Source of the DNA: Natrinema mahii
GTDB lineage: Archaea; Halobacteriota; Halobacteria; Halobacteriales; Natrialbaceae
Length of the DNA stretch: 64,000 nucleotides
NCBI GenBank assembly: GCA_000690595.2
Contig: JHUT02000001.1
Span: forward strand, 682,001 to 746,000
Direction of reading: 5' to 3'
Both the position numbers and the translations under genes were made by a program. The stretch's first letter is position 1; each line of letters opens with the position of its first letter. The notes beneath the pieces are model-generated. The model did no database searches. It had not been told where the DNA came from and was given only the letters and a program-made list of their open reading frames with translations. This document shows positions 1 through 8,771 of this stretch, piece by piece.

Positions 1-1
1 G

Positions 2-829
2 ACGCTCAACGATGTCGCCCACACCGCGCCGCCCTACGGCTACCGGTGCTCGCGCTGTGAGGGCGGGGAGTGTGACTCGGGGTGTGCCGACGAACTCGAG
101 CGGGTCATCGGCTCGCATACGAGCGGCGACCTCGCGGCGATCGTCGTCGAGCCGGTCATGGGCGAAGCCGGGATCGTCGTCCCGCCGGAGGGCTGGCTCG
201 AGCGGGTCCAAGAGATCGCCCACGACCACGGCGCACTGTTGATCGCCGACGAGGTCCAGACCGGCTACGGCCGGACGGGCGAACTGTTCGCGAGCAGCCA
301 CTTCGACGTCGAACCGGACGTTCTGACCCAGGCCAAGGGGATCGCGAACGGCCTGCCGCTCGGGGCCTTTACCGCCTCCGCGGAGATCGCGGACGCCTTC
401 GAGTCCGGCGACCACCTCTCGACGTTCGGCGGGAATCCGGTCGCCTGTGCGGCCGCGCTGGCGACGATCGACGAACTACAGGACGGGATCGTCGACGACG
501 CCCGCAAGCAGGGCCAGTGGCTCGCCGACGAACTCGGGGCACTCGAGGACGAGTACGACGTCGTCGGGCAGACCCGCGGGCTCGGGCTGATGTGGGGCGT
601 CGAACTCGTCGAGCCGGGGACGACGGGGCCACAGAACGTGTCGCCGGCCCCGGACAGCGACCTCGCGGCCGCCGTCAGCGACTACCTCCGCGACGAATCG
701 AACGTCGTGATGGGCGTCGGCGGCTACTACAAGAACGTCATGCGCTTCCAGCCGCCGCTTTCCATCTCGCGCGACCAACTGCAGTACGCCGTCGACGAAC
801 TCCGGGCCGCGCTCGAGACGGTCGCTTGA
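2..829 (+). CDS. Class III PLP-dependent aminotransferase, 3' part
   Basis: The 5' end lies outside the window; 275 residues remain. The family transfers an amino group between an amino acid or omega-amine and a 2-oxo acid. Landmarks are EPVMGEAG, then LLIADEVQTGYGRTG (the PLP-binding Asp region), and AKGIANGLPLGA carrying the Schiff-base lysine, followed by the usual small C-terminal domain. A cysteine cluster near the visible start (CSRCEGGECDSGC) recalls alanine-glyoxylate aminotransferase 2-like members. Substrate cannot be fixed from sequence: GABA, beta-alanine or alanine/glyoxylate are all possible. No partner genes follow; 447 nt separate it from the next gene. Confidence 0.88.
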   Translation, partial: TLNDVAHTAPPYGYRCSRCEGGECDSGCADELERVIGSHTSGDLAAIVVEPVMGEAGIVVPPEGWLERVQEIAHDHGALLIADEVQTGYGRTGELFASSHFDVEPDVLTQAKGIANGLPLGAFTASAEIADAFESGDHLSTFGGNPVACAAALATIDELQDGIVDDARKQGQWLADELGALEDEYDVVGQTRGLGLMWGVELVEPGTTGPQNVSPAPDSDLAAAVSDYLRDESNVVMGVGGYYKNVMRFQPPLSISRDQLQYAVDELRAALETVA

Positions 830-962
830 GCCGACGGCTCGAGCAGCGACGGGAACCGGTCGGACCGCCCGGCGGTGACTCGTTTCCATCGGCCGATCGA
901 ACCCGTCGGCCATCTCCGGCAGCGAGAGATGTATCGTAACGACCGAAACGAGTCACATACCG

Positions 963-1048
963 ATCCCACAGCCGTCGTGGGATTGTAACGGGACGTGCAG
1001 TCTGGTAGGACTGCCGGGACGACAGCGTCCGACTCGAGCGAGAGTCGG
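963..1048. other. Three consecutive stem-loops in a gene-free stretch
   Basis: The 447 nt between positions 830 and 1276 hold no convincing gene. They contain three perfect hairpins in a row: 963-969/977-983 (7 bp, ATCCCAC), 997-1002/1009-1014 (6 bp, GCAGTC) and 1029-1035/1042-1048 (7 bp, CCGACTC). They could form a 3' structure after the aminotransferase gene or part of an untranslated RNA. A TATA-like GTATAAG lies at about 1162-1168 without a clear gene behind it. Confidence 0.35.
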
Positions 1049-1276
1049 CTCTCAGCGACGGCGTCGACCGAAAGGAACGGGGGCGTGCCCGGGTGGCTGT
1101 AGAGGTGGCACAAGGGATGAGTGACACGCCGATTGATCGTCGGGAACGGGACGACTTAGCCGTGTATAAGTGACCAATACAGCACTATAGACGGTCAGTA
1201 ATGAGTACGGATCACACACGTCCGCCACGCCATCGCCGGCCCGCCGCTTTTGGGTCGGGTCGGGATAGGGCGAGCC

Positions 1277-1660
1277 ATGAGCGACGGACCGAACCGCGAC
1301 CGGGCACAGGACAGCGCGGAACAGCGGAAGGCCGAGCGGGCCGATCGCACCGAGTCGATCCTCGCGGCCGTCGAACGCGATCTCGACGACCTCGAGTATC
1401 CGGTCACCAGCGAGGAACTGGCGACGGAGTACGCCACCGAGCCGATCGACATGCCCAACGAGACGGAGTCGCTGGGGAGCGTCTTCGATCGACTGGCTGG
1501 CGAGCAGTTCGACTCGCCGGCGGCGGTCCGGGAGGCGGCCGACGGCGAGATCACCGGCGAAGCCGGCAGCCCGAACGAGGCGACCCCCGAGCGCGACCGC
1601 TCGAAACTGGACGAGGGCGAGGGGGACTCGATCGACGAGCGCGGCGGGGCGGGTTACTGA
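1277..1660 (+). CDS. DUF5789 family protein
   Basis: A 127-residue acidic protein. The core YPVTSEELATEYATEPIDMP, then ESLGSVFDRL and FDSPAAVREA, matches the small haloarchaeal DUF5789 family, whose role is unknown. The start at ATG 1277 is preferred to upstream codons because a TATA-like CTTTTGGG sits about 27 nt ahead, implying a leaderless mRNA. The C-terminal third is low-complexity and charged, probably disordered. It stands alone, with its own promoter. Confidence 0.8.
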   Translation: MSDGPNRDRAQDSAEQRKAERADRTESILAAVERDLDDLEYPVTSEELATEYATEPIDMPNETESLGSVFDRLAGEQFDSPAAVREAADGEITGEAGSPNEATPERDRSKLDEGEGDSIDERGGAGY

Positions 1661-1879
1661 CACGGCGCGCTCGAGTCCCCCGCCGACGACCGGCGGATGG
1701 CGGTCCGCGACTCGTCGCTGACAGCCGTCACGCGGCCGCTCCCGCGATCGGATCGTGATATAGTAGCCACGGAAACGATTCCACACTGACCGCGACGCTC
1801 TCGTGCGATCAGGTGTGCAATGACTGTCAGTGGCTACGATAGCAGAACGGATTTACGTTCGCGTCGCCTGTTTTCGCGT

Positions 1880-2491
1880 ATGGATTACGAGTCGAGTCTC
1901 GACCGAGCGATGGAGGATGTCCCCGATATCGGGGGCGACGAACAGCGGCTGCAGATCCCGGATCCTGAACCCCAGAAAGACGGTGCGTTCACCCGCGTCA
2001 CCAACCTCGACGAGATCGCGGACGTCCTCTCGCGGGACACCGAACATCTCCACCGGTTCATCCAGCGCGAACTCGGTACCAGCGGCAAGCTCGAGAACGG
2101 CCGAGGCCGGTACAACGGCACCTTCTCCCAGAAGGACTTCGACGCGGCGATCGACGCCTACGTCGACGAGTACGTCCTCTGTTCGGAGTGTGGCCTGCCC
2201 GACACCCGCCTCGTCCGCGAGGACCGGACGCCGATGCTGCGCTGTGACGCCTGCGGTGCCTTCCGCCCGGTGACCAAGCGCTCGACGGCCAGCCAGCAGC
2301 AACAACAGCAGGAGGCCGTCGAAGAGGGCAAGACCTACACCGTCGAGATCACCGGCACCGGCCGCAAGGGCGACGGCGTCGCGGAGAAAGGCGAGTACAC
2401 GATTTTCGTCCCCGGCGCGGACGAGGGCGACGTCGTCGACATCTACATCAAGAACATCTCGGGCAACCTCGCGTTCGCCCGACTCGACTGA
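1880..2491 (+). CDS. eif2b: Translation initiation factor aIF2 subunit beta with TRAM domain
   Basis: Beta subunit of the GTP-dependent factor that brings initiator Met-tRNA to the small ribosomal subunit. 203 residues. Residues 1-100 form the alpha-beta core (FTRVTNLDEIADVL, HLHRFIQRELGTSGKLENGRGRYNG). A C2-C2 zinc ribbon follows (CSECGLPDTRLV and CDACGAF). After a Gln-rich linker comes a TRAM domain (GKTYTVEITGTGRKGDGVAEKG), an RNA-binding beta-barrel also fused to this factor in other halophiles. The start at 1880 fits a TATA-like GGATTTACG about 26 nt upstream. Monocistronic. Confidence 0.96.
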   Translation: MDYESSLDRAMEDVPDIGGDEQRLQIPDPEPQKDGAFTRVTNLDEIADVLSRDTEHLHRFIQRELGTSGKLENGRGRYNGTFSQKDFDAAIDAYVDEYVLCSECGLPDTRLVREDRTPMLRCDACGAFRPVTKRSTASQQQQQQEAVEEGKTYTVEITGTGRKGDGVAEKGEYTIFVPGADEGDVVDIYIKNISGNLAFARLD

Positions 2492-2809
2492 GACGGCTCG
2501 CCGTACCGATCGCCCGGTGGGACCGCGACCGTCCTGCCGTCGCCGGCAATGACGGATCGGAGGCCGGATGGACCTCGTTTTCGTCGCGGCGCGGTTTCGA
2601 CGCCGCCGACCGCAGTGACGACGCCGCCGACCGGCCGTCCCGGTCGGCGAACCGCCGCTGTTCGAGCCGACCGCGAGCGGTCGATCGCACCGATCGTCCG
2701 TCCGTCTGGCCGCGACGGTATCGACGGATGCCCGACTCTCTCCAGCGGGCGCCGGCCCCGCCGGCAGCGGATCGCGAAATTAAAGTCGACTTGTGGTAGT
2801 CACACCACC
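2492..2809. other. Intergenic region ahead of the cobamide operon
   Basis: Nothing coding or repeated is apparent. The useful signal is at its right end: AAATTAAAG at 2777-2785, a TATA element about 28 nt before the GTG at 2810. Confidence 0.5.
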
Positions 2810-3457
2810 GTGGGAGTATCGTTCGACCTCTTCGGGACGCTCGTCGACGCTGATCGACCGACCGATCCGGCCGCCGCGGTCGCGGCCGAACTCGAGAAAC
2901 GGGACGTACGAGTGCCCGACGACTGGGCCGCGGCCTACGCGGAGCCACACGTCGACGCGCCCGAGGGCGCGGAGATACCGTTGCCGGCTCACGTCTCGCG
3001 GGCGCTGGCGAGCCGCGGCGTCGACTACGAGGGCAACGCGGCCAGGCGGGCCGTCGTCGCGGCGTTCGATCCCGCAGTCGAGACCCGGCCGGGCGCGCTC
3101 GAGGCGGTCGCGGCCGCCCGCGATCGGGGCCCCGTCGCGATCTGCTCGAACTGCAGCGTCCCGGAACTCGTCGGCCGCACGCTCGTCCGCTCGGCGTTCG
3201 ACCGCGACGACTTCGACGCCATCGTCTCGAGCGTGGGCTGTGGCTGGCGCAAGCCCGCTCCCGAGATCTTCGAGCTGACCGCCGAGGAACTCGGCGTCGC
3301 GCCCGCCGACCTCGTCCACGTCGGCGACGACCCCGGCACCGACGGCGGGGTCGAGTCCGTCGGCGGCACGGCGTTGCTCCTCGAAGAACTGTCGCTTGCG
3401 GACGTTCCCGACCGGCTGGCCACGGTGTCGACCGACGAACACAGCAGTAATGACTGA
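2810..3457 (+). CDS. HAD-superfamily phosphatase heading the cobamide operon
   Basis: 215 residues. The HAD nucleophile motif is at the N-terminus (FDLFGTLVD), then a cap region, motif II-like CSNCS, the motif III lysine region GWRKPAPEIFE and motif IV HVGDDPGTDGG, so a Mg-dependent phosphohydrolase is likely. The GTG start is placed 28 nt after a TATA element and directly before GVSFDLFGT. cbiB follows 39 nt later, so it appears to be the first gene of the cobamide operon. By context it could supply the missing phosphatase step, for example on alpha-ribazole or adenosylcobalamin 5'-phosphate. That role is inference; a generic housekeeping phosphatase is equally compatible with the motifs. 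Confidence 0.82.
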   Translation: MGVSFDLFGTLVDADRPTDPAAAVAAELEKRDVRVPDDWAAAYAEPHVDAPEGAEIPLPAHVSRALASRGVDYEGNAARRAVVAAFDPAVETRPGALEAVAAARDRGPVAICSNCSVPELVGRTLVRSAFDRDDFDAIVSSVGCGWRKPAPEIFELTAEELGVAPADLVHVGDDPGTDGGVESVGGTALLLEELSLADVPDRLATVSTDEHSSND

Positions 3458-3496
3458 ACGCTGCCCCGCTCCGACTAGCATGGAGGCGACGCCGGT

Positions 3497-4507
3497 GTGC
3501 TGACGACGCTTGCGGTCCTCGGGCTGGCGTTCAGCCTCGACCTGCTCGTCGGGGAGCCCCCGACCGCCGTCCATCCGGTGGCCTGGTTCGGCCGCCTCGT
3601 CGACGCCGTCGACCGGGACTGGACCGACGGCGAGCGGGGACAGCGACTGGTCGGGGTCGTCGTCGCCGCCCTCACACCGCTGGTCCCCGCCGGCATCGCC
3701 GGCGGCTTCGTCCTCGCGGCGACGCCGTTGCATCCGATGGCCGGCCCCGTCGCCGCCGCGATCGCGCTCTTTCTGACGACCAGCCTGCGCTCGCTGCTCG
3801 AGCTGACCGCGGACGTCGTGGCGGCGACCGAGGGAGAGCCCGACCGGGCCCGCGAACGGGTCCGCGGGCTGGTCGGTCGGGACACGAGCGACCTCTCGCC
3901 GGCCGGGATCCGCAGCGCGGCCGTCGAGAGCGCGGCCGAGAACCTCGCCGACGGGCTGGTCGCGACGCTGGTTCCCTTCGCCGTCCTCGCGCCGATCTCG
4001 CTGCCGGCGGCCGCGGCGGCCGCCGCCTGGGTCAAGGGCGTCAACACCCTCGACTCGATGCTGGGCTACCCCTCGAAGCCGATCGGGACCGCCAGCGCCC
4101 GACTCGATGACCTCGTCATGTACCTCCCCGCGCGCCTCGCGGCCGTCTCGATCGCCGTCGCCGCGGTCGACCCGCTCGCGCTCGCCCGCGCTCGAGCATG
4201 GGCGCGAACCCCGCCGTCGCCCAACTCCGGCTGGCCGATGGCGACGCTTGCCTGCGCGCTCGGCGTTCGCCTCGAGAAAGCGGGCGTCTACGATCTCAAC
4301 CCCGACGCTGCCCTGCCGACGCTGGCCGAGGGTGAGCGGGCCGTCGCCGTCGTCGGCCGCGCGGCCGTCGTCTCGATCGCTATCGCGGTCGCGCTGGCGG
4401 CCGTCGTCGCGACCGTGGCGACGCCGTTCGTCCCCGACCTCGAGCCGTTGACGGCGGTACCGACGGCCAACGATACCGCCCCACCGGAGGTGATCGGATG
4501 GGGCTGA
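3497..4507 (+). CDS. cbiB: Adenosylcobinamide-phosphate synthase CbiB
   Basis: Integral membrane enzyme that attaches aminopropanol phosphate (or its threonine-phosphate-derived equivalent) to adenosylcobyric acid. 336 residues. It opens with the family signature SLDLLVGEPPTAVHPVAWFGRLV and continues with several hydrophobic helices and the conserved stretch NTLDSMLGYPS. It starts at GTG 3497, with GGAGG at 3482-3486 as ribosome-binding site; an ATG at 3480 is out of frame and soon stops. Its end overlaps cobS by 10 nt. Its substrate partner comes from CobD, encoded later in the operon. Confidence 0.94.
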   Translation: MLTTLAVLGLAFSLDLLVGEPPTAVHPVAWFGRLVDAVDRDWTDGERGQRLVGVVVAALTPLVPAGIAGGFVLAATPLHPMAGPVAAAIALFLTTSLRSLLELTADVVAATEGEPDRARERVRGLVGRDTSDLSPAGIRSAAVESAAENLADGLVATLVPFAVLAPISLPAAAAAAAWVKGVNTLDSMLGYPSKPIGTASARLDDLVMYLPARLAAVSIAVAAVDPLALARARAWARTPPSPNSGWPMATLACALGVRLEKAGVYDLNPDAALPTLAEGERAVAVVGRAAVVSIAIAVALAAVVATVATPFVPDLEPLTAVPTANDTAPPEVIGWG

Positions 4508-5277
4508 TCGGCCGCTGGATCGGGGCCCTCCGCGGTGGGCTGGGCTTTCTGACCAGGTTGCCGGTCGGCCACCGCGACGGGGACTGGACGGCCTTTCGGA
4601 CGACGCCGGCGGCGTTCCCGGTCGTCGGCCTCGTGGCGGGAACGCTCGCGGCGCTGCCGCTACTGGCCGTCGGGACGCTCGCGGCCCCAACCGTCGCGCT
4701 CGGCTACCTGCTCTCGGTCTATGTCGTGACGGGGATCCACCACCTCGACGGGATCGCTGATCTGGGCGACGCCTTGGTCGTCCACGGTGATGCCGAGCGC
4801 CGCCGCGAGGTCCTGACGGACACGACGACCGGCGTCGGCGCGCTGCTCGCGGTCGCGATCGCCATCGTCGCGCTCGCGCTGGGCGGGCTCGGGCTGGCCG
4901 GCCTCCCGCTTCGGGCGGCGATCGGCGTCGCGATCGGTGCCGAGATCGGCACGAAACTCGGGATGGCCGCCATGGCCTGTTTCGGCCGCGCCGCGTACGA
5001 GGGGATGGGCAAGGGGTTCACCGACGCGTCCGCGCCGAGTTCGTTCCTGCTCCCCCTCGCGGTCGCCGTCGCCGCGGCCGTCGGCGTCGGCGCTGTACTC
5101 GCCCGGCCGCTCCCCGTCGGGGTCGCGCTGGCCGGTGCCGTCGCCGGCCTCGCGCTCCCGTGGTACTGGGCCGACCGCCACCTCGGCGGGATCAACGGCG
5201 ACATCTTCGGCGCGGCCAACGAGATCGGTCGCGTCGCCGGCGTCCACCTGGGGGTGATCGCGTGGACGCTGTTGTGA
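4498..5277 (+). CDS. cobS: Adenosylcobinamide-GDP ribazoletransferase CobS
   Basis: Membrane-bound cobalamin-phosphate synthase that joins GDP-activated cobinamide to alpha-ribazole (phosphate), completing the nucleotide loop. 259 residues. Signatures are GFLTRLPVGHRD, the acidic GIHHLDGIADLGDAL where Mg is expected to bind, and TTTGVGALLAVA, amid about six hydrophobic helices. Overlaps cbiB upstream by 10 nt and cobY downstream by 16 nt, indicating translational coupling along the operon. Confidence 0.94.
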   Translation: MGLIGRWIGALRGGLGFLTRLPVGHRDGDWTAFRTTPAAFPVVGLVAGTLAALPLLAVGTLAAPTVALGYLLSVYVVTGIHHLDGIADLGDALVVHGDAERRREVLTDTTTGVGALLAVAIAIVALALGGLGLAGLPLRAAIGVAIGAEIGTKLGMAAMACFGRAAYEGMGKGFTDASAPSSFLLPLAVAVAAAVGVGAVLARPLPVGVALAGAVAGLALPWYWADRHLGGINGDIFGAANEIGRVAGVHLGVIAWTLL

Positions 5278-5864
5278 TGTGCGGCGGGAAGGGGACCCGC
5301 CTCGAGAGCGCCCACGAAAAACCCCTCCACCCGATCGCCGGGACCGCCATGATCGATCGCGTCCTGTCGGCGCTCGGCGAGAGCCGGGTCGGGACGGTCT
5401 ACGCCGCGGTCTCGCCGAACGCGCCCGAAACGCGACGGCATCTCGAGGAACGCGACGGCGTCCGAACGATCGAAACGGCCGGGGACGGCTACGTGGCCGA
5501 TCTCGTGGCCGTCCTCGAGCGACCCGACCTCGACGCGCCGATCCTGACCGTCGCAGCGGACCTGCCGCTGCTCGAGCCTCCGGTCGTCGACCGGATCCTC
5601 GCGGCCCACGGCGACCGCGACGGCTCCCGAACCGTCTGCGTCCCAGCAGCGCTCAAGCGCCGACTGGGCGTCAGTATCGACTCGCGGCTCGCGCCCGACG
5701 ACCACCTCGCGCCGACCGGGGTCAACGTGGTCGGCACGACCGACGATTCACCATCCATGACCGACGTCTACTACGACCCACGACTCGCGGTGAACGTGAA
5801 CCGACGCGAAGACGCACGGCTCGCGGCCGACCGGCTGCGGACTCGAGACGGGGAGGGGCGCTGA
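5262..5864 (+). CDS. cobY: GTP:adenosylcobinamide-phosphate guanylyltransferase CobY
   Basis: Archaeal, non-orthologous replacement of bacterial CobU: it transfers GMP to adenosylcobinamide phosphate and lacks kinase activity. 200 residues of MobA-like nucleotidyltransferase fold: VVMCGGKGTRL is the nucleotide-binding loop, KPLHPIAGTAMIDRV follows, and LTVAADLPLLEP gives the metal-binding Asp region. The GTG start at 5262 sits just behind GGGGTGATC, a strong match to the anti-16S sequence, although it lies inside the cobS end. cobT begins 2 nt after the stop. Confidence 0.93.
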   Translation: MDAVVMCGGKGTRLESAHEKPLHPIAGTAMIDRVLSALGESRVGTVYAAVSPNAPETRRHLEERDGVRTIETAGDGYVADLVAVLERPDLDAPILTVAADLPLLEPPVVDRILAAHGDRDGSRTVCVPAALKRRLGVSIDSRLAPDDHLAPTGVNVVGTTDDSPSMTDVYYDPRLAVNVNRREDARLAADRLRTRDGEGR

Positions 5865-5866
5865 CG

Positions 5867-6910
5867 ATGCGCGTCGTCCTCCCCGCCGGAACGACCGAGA
5901 CGGCTCTGATCGACGGCATCAGCGCCGCCGGGGCCGCCCCGGAGCTGATGGAACACACCCCCTCCGCGGACGTCGAGATCCTCGCGTACGGGGAACCCGT
6001 CGCATCGCCGGTGACGCCGGTGAGTCCGAACGGCTGTCCGACGCCGGCGGCCGTGACCCGCGCCGTTCGCGAGGTGATCGACTTCGACGTCTCGATCGTC
6101 GACGCGGGGCTCGTCCAGTCGACGGCCGCACCGACCGTCGAGATCGGGGCCGACCCGGGGGCGGACGTCCGCGAGTCGGCCGCCGTTCCCGGCGCGGCCG
6201 CGGCCTTCGACCGCGCCTACGACTACGGCGCGAGTCTCCCCGACGACGAACTGCTGATCGGGGAGACGGTCCCCGGCGGGACGACGACCGCGCTCGGCGT
6301 CCTCACCGCGCTCGGCGAGCCGACCGCCGTCTCCTCGTCGCTGCCGGAGAACCCCATCGAGCGCAAACGCCGCGTCGTCGACGAGGCGCTGGCCGCGAGC
6401 GACCTCGAGCCCGGCGACTGCGAGGGCCGCCCGCTCGAGGCGATCGAAGCGGTCGGGGATCCCGTCCAGCCGACGGTGGCCGGGATCGCCGCCGGCGCGC
6501 TCGAGTCCGGCACCGCGGTGACGCTGGCCGGCGGCACGCAGATGATCGCCGTCGCCGCCGCCTTGCGCCACGCCGGGATCGAGGCCCCGCTGTCGATCGC
6601 GACCACGTCGTTCGTGGCCGACGAGCAGGGCGACCGCCTCGAGGCGGCCTGCGAGCGGGTCGGCTGCGACCTCACCGTCACCGACCCCGGCTTCGACGGA
6701 CGCGACCACGTCGCGATGGAACGCTACTGCGCCGGCGAGGCCAAGGAGGGCGTCGCCATGGGCGGCGCGCTCTCGCTGGTCCCCGACGACGAGATGGCCG
6801 CGGTCAGGGACCGGCTCGAGGCGGTCTGTGCCCGTCTCGGGATCGAGGCCGAGGGAGACCCGAGCGCCAACCCGAACGCCGACGCGACGGAGGGCGGTCG
6901 TGGACCCTGA
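5867..6910 (+). CDS. cobT: CobT-like nicotinate-nucleotide phosphoribosyltransferase (archaeal type)
   Basis: Activates the lower-ligand base by transferring phosphoribose from nicotinate mononucleotide, giving alpha-ribazole phosphate. 347 residues. The archaeal branch (formerly UPF0284) is recognisable by TPVSPNGCPTPAAVTRAV, IGETVPGGTTTALGVLTALG, and TLAGGTQMIAVAAALRHAG near the active site. The last 20 residues are a variable charged tail. ATG 5867 follows the cobY stop by 2 nt; the end overlaps cobD by 11 nt. Confidence 0.92.
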   Translation: MRVVLPAGTTETALIDGISAAGAAPELMEHTPSADVEILAYGEPVASPVTPVSPNGCPTPAAVTRAVREVIDFDVSIVDAGLVQSTAAPTVEIGADPGADVRESAAVPGAAAAFDRAYDYGASLPDDELLIGETVPGGTTTALGVLTALGEPTAVSSSLPENPIERKRRVVDEALAASDLEPGDCEGRPLEAIEAVGDPVQPTVAGIAAGALESGTAVTLAGGTQMIAVAAALRHAGIEAPLSIATTSFVADEQGDRLEAACERVGCDLTVTDPGFDGRDHVAMERYCAGEAKEGVAMGGALSLVPDDEMAAVRDRLEAVCARLGIEAEGDPSANPNADATEGGRGP

Positions 6911-7949
6911 CGCGATTCGACGCGGGGAACGTGTCCCCCACGGCGGCGAGCCCGACCGGGACCTGCTCGACTTCTCGGCCAACACCAATCCGCGGACGCC
7001 GGACGGGGTCGAGGACGTGTACGGAGCCGCGCTCGAGGACTCACGGCGCTATCCCGACGACGACTATCCTGACTTTCGGGCCGCTGCAGGCGAGTTCGTC
7101 GGCTGCGAGCCCGAGCGGGTGACCCCGACCCCCGGCGGGCTCGCCGCAATCCGACTTGCGATGGAGTCCGTCCTCGAGCCGGGCGACGAAGCGCTGGTAC
7201 CGTATCCCAGCTTCGGCGAGTACGCCCGGGAGGTCCGGCTACAGGGCGCAGCCCCGCGGTTCGTCAGCTACGACGACCTCCTCGACCTCGGGCCGACCAC
7301 CCTCGAGCCGTGCGCGCTGGCGATCGTCTGTACGCCGAACAACCCGACCGGTGACGCCGCCGATTCGGACGCCCTCGAGTCGTTCGCGGCCCGCTGTGCC
7401 GCGGCCGACACGACGCTGCTCGTCGACGAGGCGTTCCTCGGCTTCACCGACCGGCCGTCGATGGCGAGACGCGATCACGAACACGTCGTCGTTGCCCGCT
7501 CGCTCACCAAGCTCTTCGGCCTGCCGGGGCTGCGGGCCGGCTTCGCCGTGGCGAGCGGCGACCGACGCGACGCGCTCGAGACCGCCCGCCGCTCGTGGTC
7601 GCTTGGCACGCCGGCGGCTCGCGTCGGTGCCCACTGCCTTCGACGAGAGGAGTTCGTCCGCGAGACGCGCGAGCGGGTCGCGAGCGAGCGCGACCGGCTT
7701 CGCGACGCCCTCGGGGAATGGTTCGACGTTCACCCCTCCGTTGCCCCCTACCTGCTGTGTGACGTCGGTGACCGCGACGTGGCGACGGTGATCGCCGACG
7801 CACGGGCCGCTGGCGTCGCCGTCCGCGACGCGACGACGTTCCGCGGGCTGGATTCGCACGTCCGCATCGCCGTCAAGGACCGCGCGGCGAACGACCGACT
7901 GCTCGCGGCGCTTGGCGTTCGCGACGCCGACGAGGGCGGCGACGACTGA
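6900..7949 (+). CDS. cobD: L-threonine-O-3-phosphate decarboxylase CobD
   Basis: PLP enzyme making aminopropanol phosphate for CbiB. 349 residues, histidinol-phosphate aminotransferase-like fold: LLDFSANTNPRTP at the N-terminus, IVCTPNNPTGD, LLVDEAFLGF, and RSLTKLFGLPGLRAGF with the Schiff-base lysine. The FSANTNP opening and the operon context favour CobD over HisC. Starts with GTG 6900, preceded by GGAGGG at 6889-6894 and overlapping cobT. cbiZ begins 2 nt after its stop. Confidence 0.92.
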   Translation: MDPDAIRRGERVPHGGEPDRDLLDFSANTNPRTPDGVEDVYGAALEDSRRYPDDDYPDFRAAAGEFVGCEPERVTPTPGGLAAIRLAMESVLEPGDEALVPYPSFGEYAREVRLQGAAPRFVSYDDLLDLGPTTLEPCALAIVCTPNNPTGDAADSDALESFAARCAAADTTLLVDEAFLGFTDRPSMARRDHEHVVVARSLTKLFGLPGLRAGFAVASGDRRDALETARRSWSLGTPAARVGAHCLRREEFVRETRERVASERDRLRDALGEWFDVHPSVAPYLLCDVGDRDVATVIADARAAGVAVRDATTFRGLDSHVRIAVKDRAANDRLLAALGVRDADEGGDD

Positions 7950-7951
7950 CG

Positions 7952-8737
7952 ATGTCCGACCCCGACCCGGCCTACGATGCGATCCGACGCGACGGCGTCC
8001 TCCGCGTCAGTCGGCCGGACGCCGAGTGGCTCTCGACCGGACCGAACGGCGGGCGTCGGACGGCCGATCACGCCTACAACATCTCGGTGCCCGAGGGCTG
8101 GGAACGGACGGATCTGGCCGCCTACGTCGGGGAACGCCTCGAGCGGGCGGGCTTCGATCCGCCGGGCGCGACGCGCCGCGGGCCGGCCCTGCTGACCGGC
8201 GTCGATATCGCCGACGCGCGCGGCGCGTGCCGCGGGCCGGTCACGGTCTACGCGACCGCCGGGATCTCGAACCCGGCCGCGTTACCGATCGAGGGGGGCC
8301 GCGAGGCGGCGGGCCGAGTCGACGGGAGCAACCCCGACGACCTCGCGTCCGACGAGTCGGCCCGCGGGCAGGGCCGGGGGACCGTCAACGTCGTTGTCGG
8401 CACGACGCGGGCGCTCGCGCCGGGCGCGCTCGAGAACCTGATCGCCGTCGCCGCGGAGGCAAAGGCCGCGACGCTGCTTTCCGAAACCGGGTTTCCGGGG
8501 ACCACGACCGACGCGATCGTCGTCGGCCACGATCCCGAGGGCCGGTCGGCCGAGTTCTCCGGCAGCGGGACCGAGGTCGGTGGCGCGACCCGCGCCTGCG
8601 TTCGGGACGCCGTCCGGGCGTCGCTCCGGGCCCACTACGCCGACCGCGACGCGGGCGCCCCGGACTCGGTCGCCGACGCGCCCTACGGTGTCGCCACCGA
8701 CGGCCGCGCCGCGGTCTTTCGGCCGCGACTCGAGTGA
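7952..8737 (+). CDS. cbiZ: Adenosylcobinamide amidohydrolase CbiZ
   Basis: Salvage enzyme that hydrolyses the amide between corrin ring and aminopropanol, returning cobyric acid to the CbiB step; archaea need it to reuse scavenged cobinamide. 261 residues. Recognisable stretches are GPALLTGVDI, VYATAGISNPA, GTVNVVVGTTRALAPGALENLI and TTTDAIVVGHD. A charged insertion (about residues 112-145) interrupts the core compared with the expected compact fold. Last gene of the operon; its presence beside de novo genes suggests both synthesis and salvage. Confidence 0.92.
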   Translation: MSDPDPAYDAIRRDGVLRVSRPDAEWLSTGPNGGRRTADHAYNISVPEGWERTDLAAYVGERLERAGFDPPGATRRGPALLTGVDIADARGACRGPVTVYATAGISNPAALPIEGGREAAGRVDGSNPDDLASDESARGQGRGTVNVVVGTTRALAPGALENLIAVAAEAKAATLLSETGFPGTTTDAIVVGHDPEGRSAEFSGSGTEVGGATRACVRDAVRASLRAHYADRDAGAPDSVADAPYGVATDGRAAVFRPRLE

Positions 8738-8771
8738 AATCCCCGAGGCGGGCTCGACGGTCCGGCGTCGG

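Noticed and set aside
2492-2809. A cobalamin riboswitch ahead of the cobamide operon
   Set aside because: No B12-box-like conserved bases or fold were seen, and the operon appears to start without a leader.
2780-4690. A 636-codon open frame on the minus strand, antisense to the HAD and cbiB genes
   Set aside because: It is a shadow of the GC-rich codons of cbiB and the HAD gene; composition is Arg/Gly-rich and low-complexity, and the plus-strand products are recognisable families.
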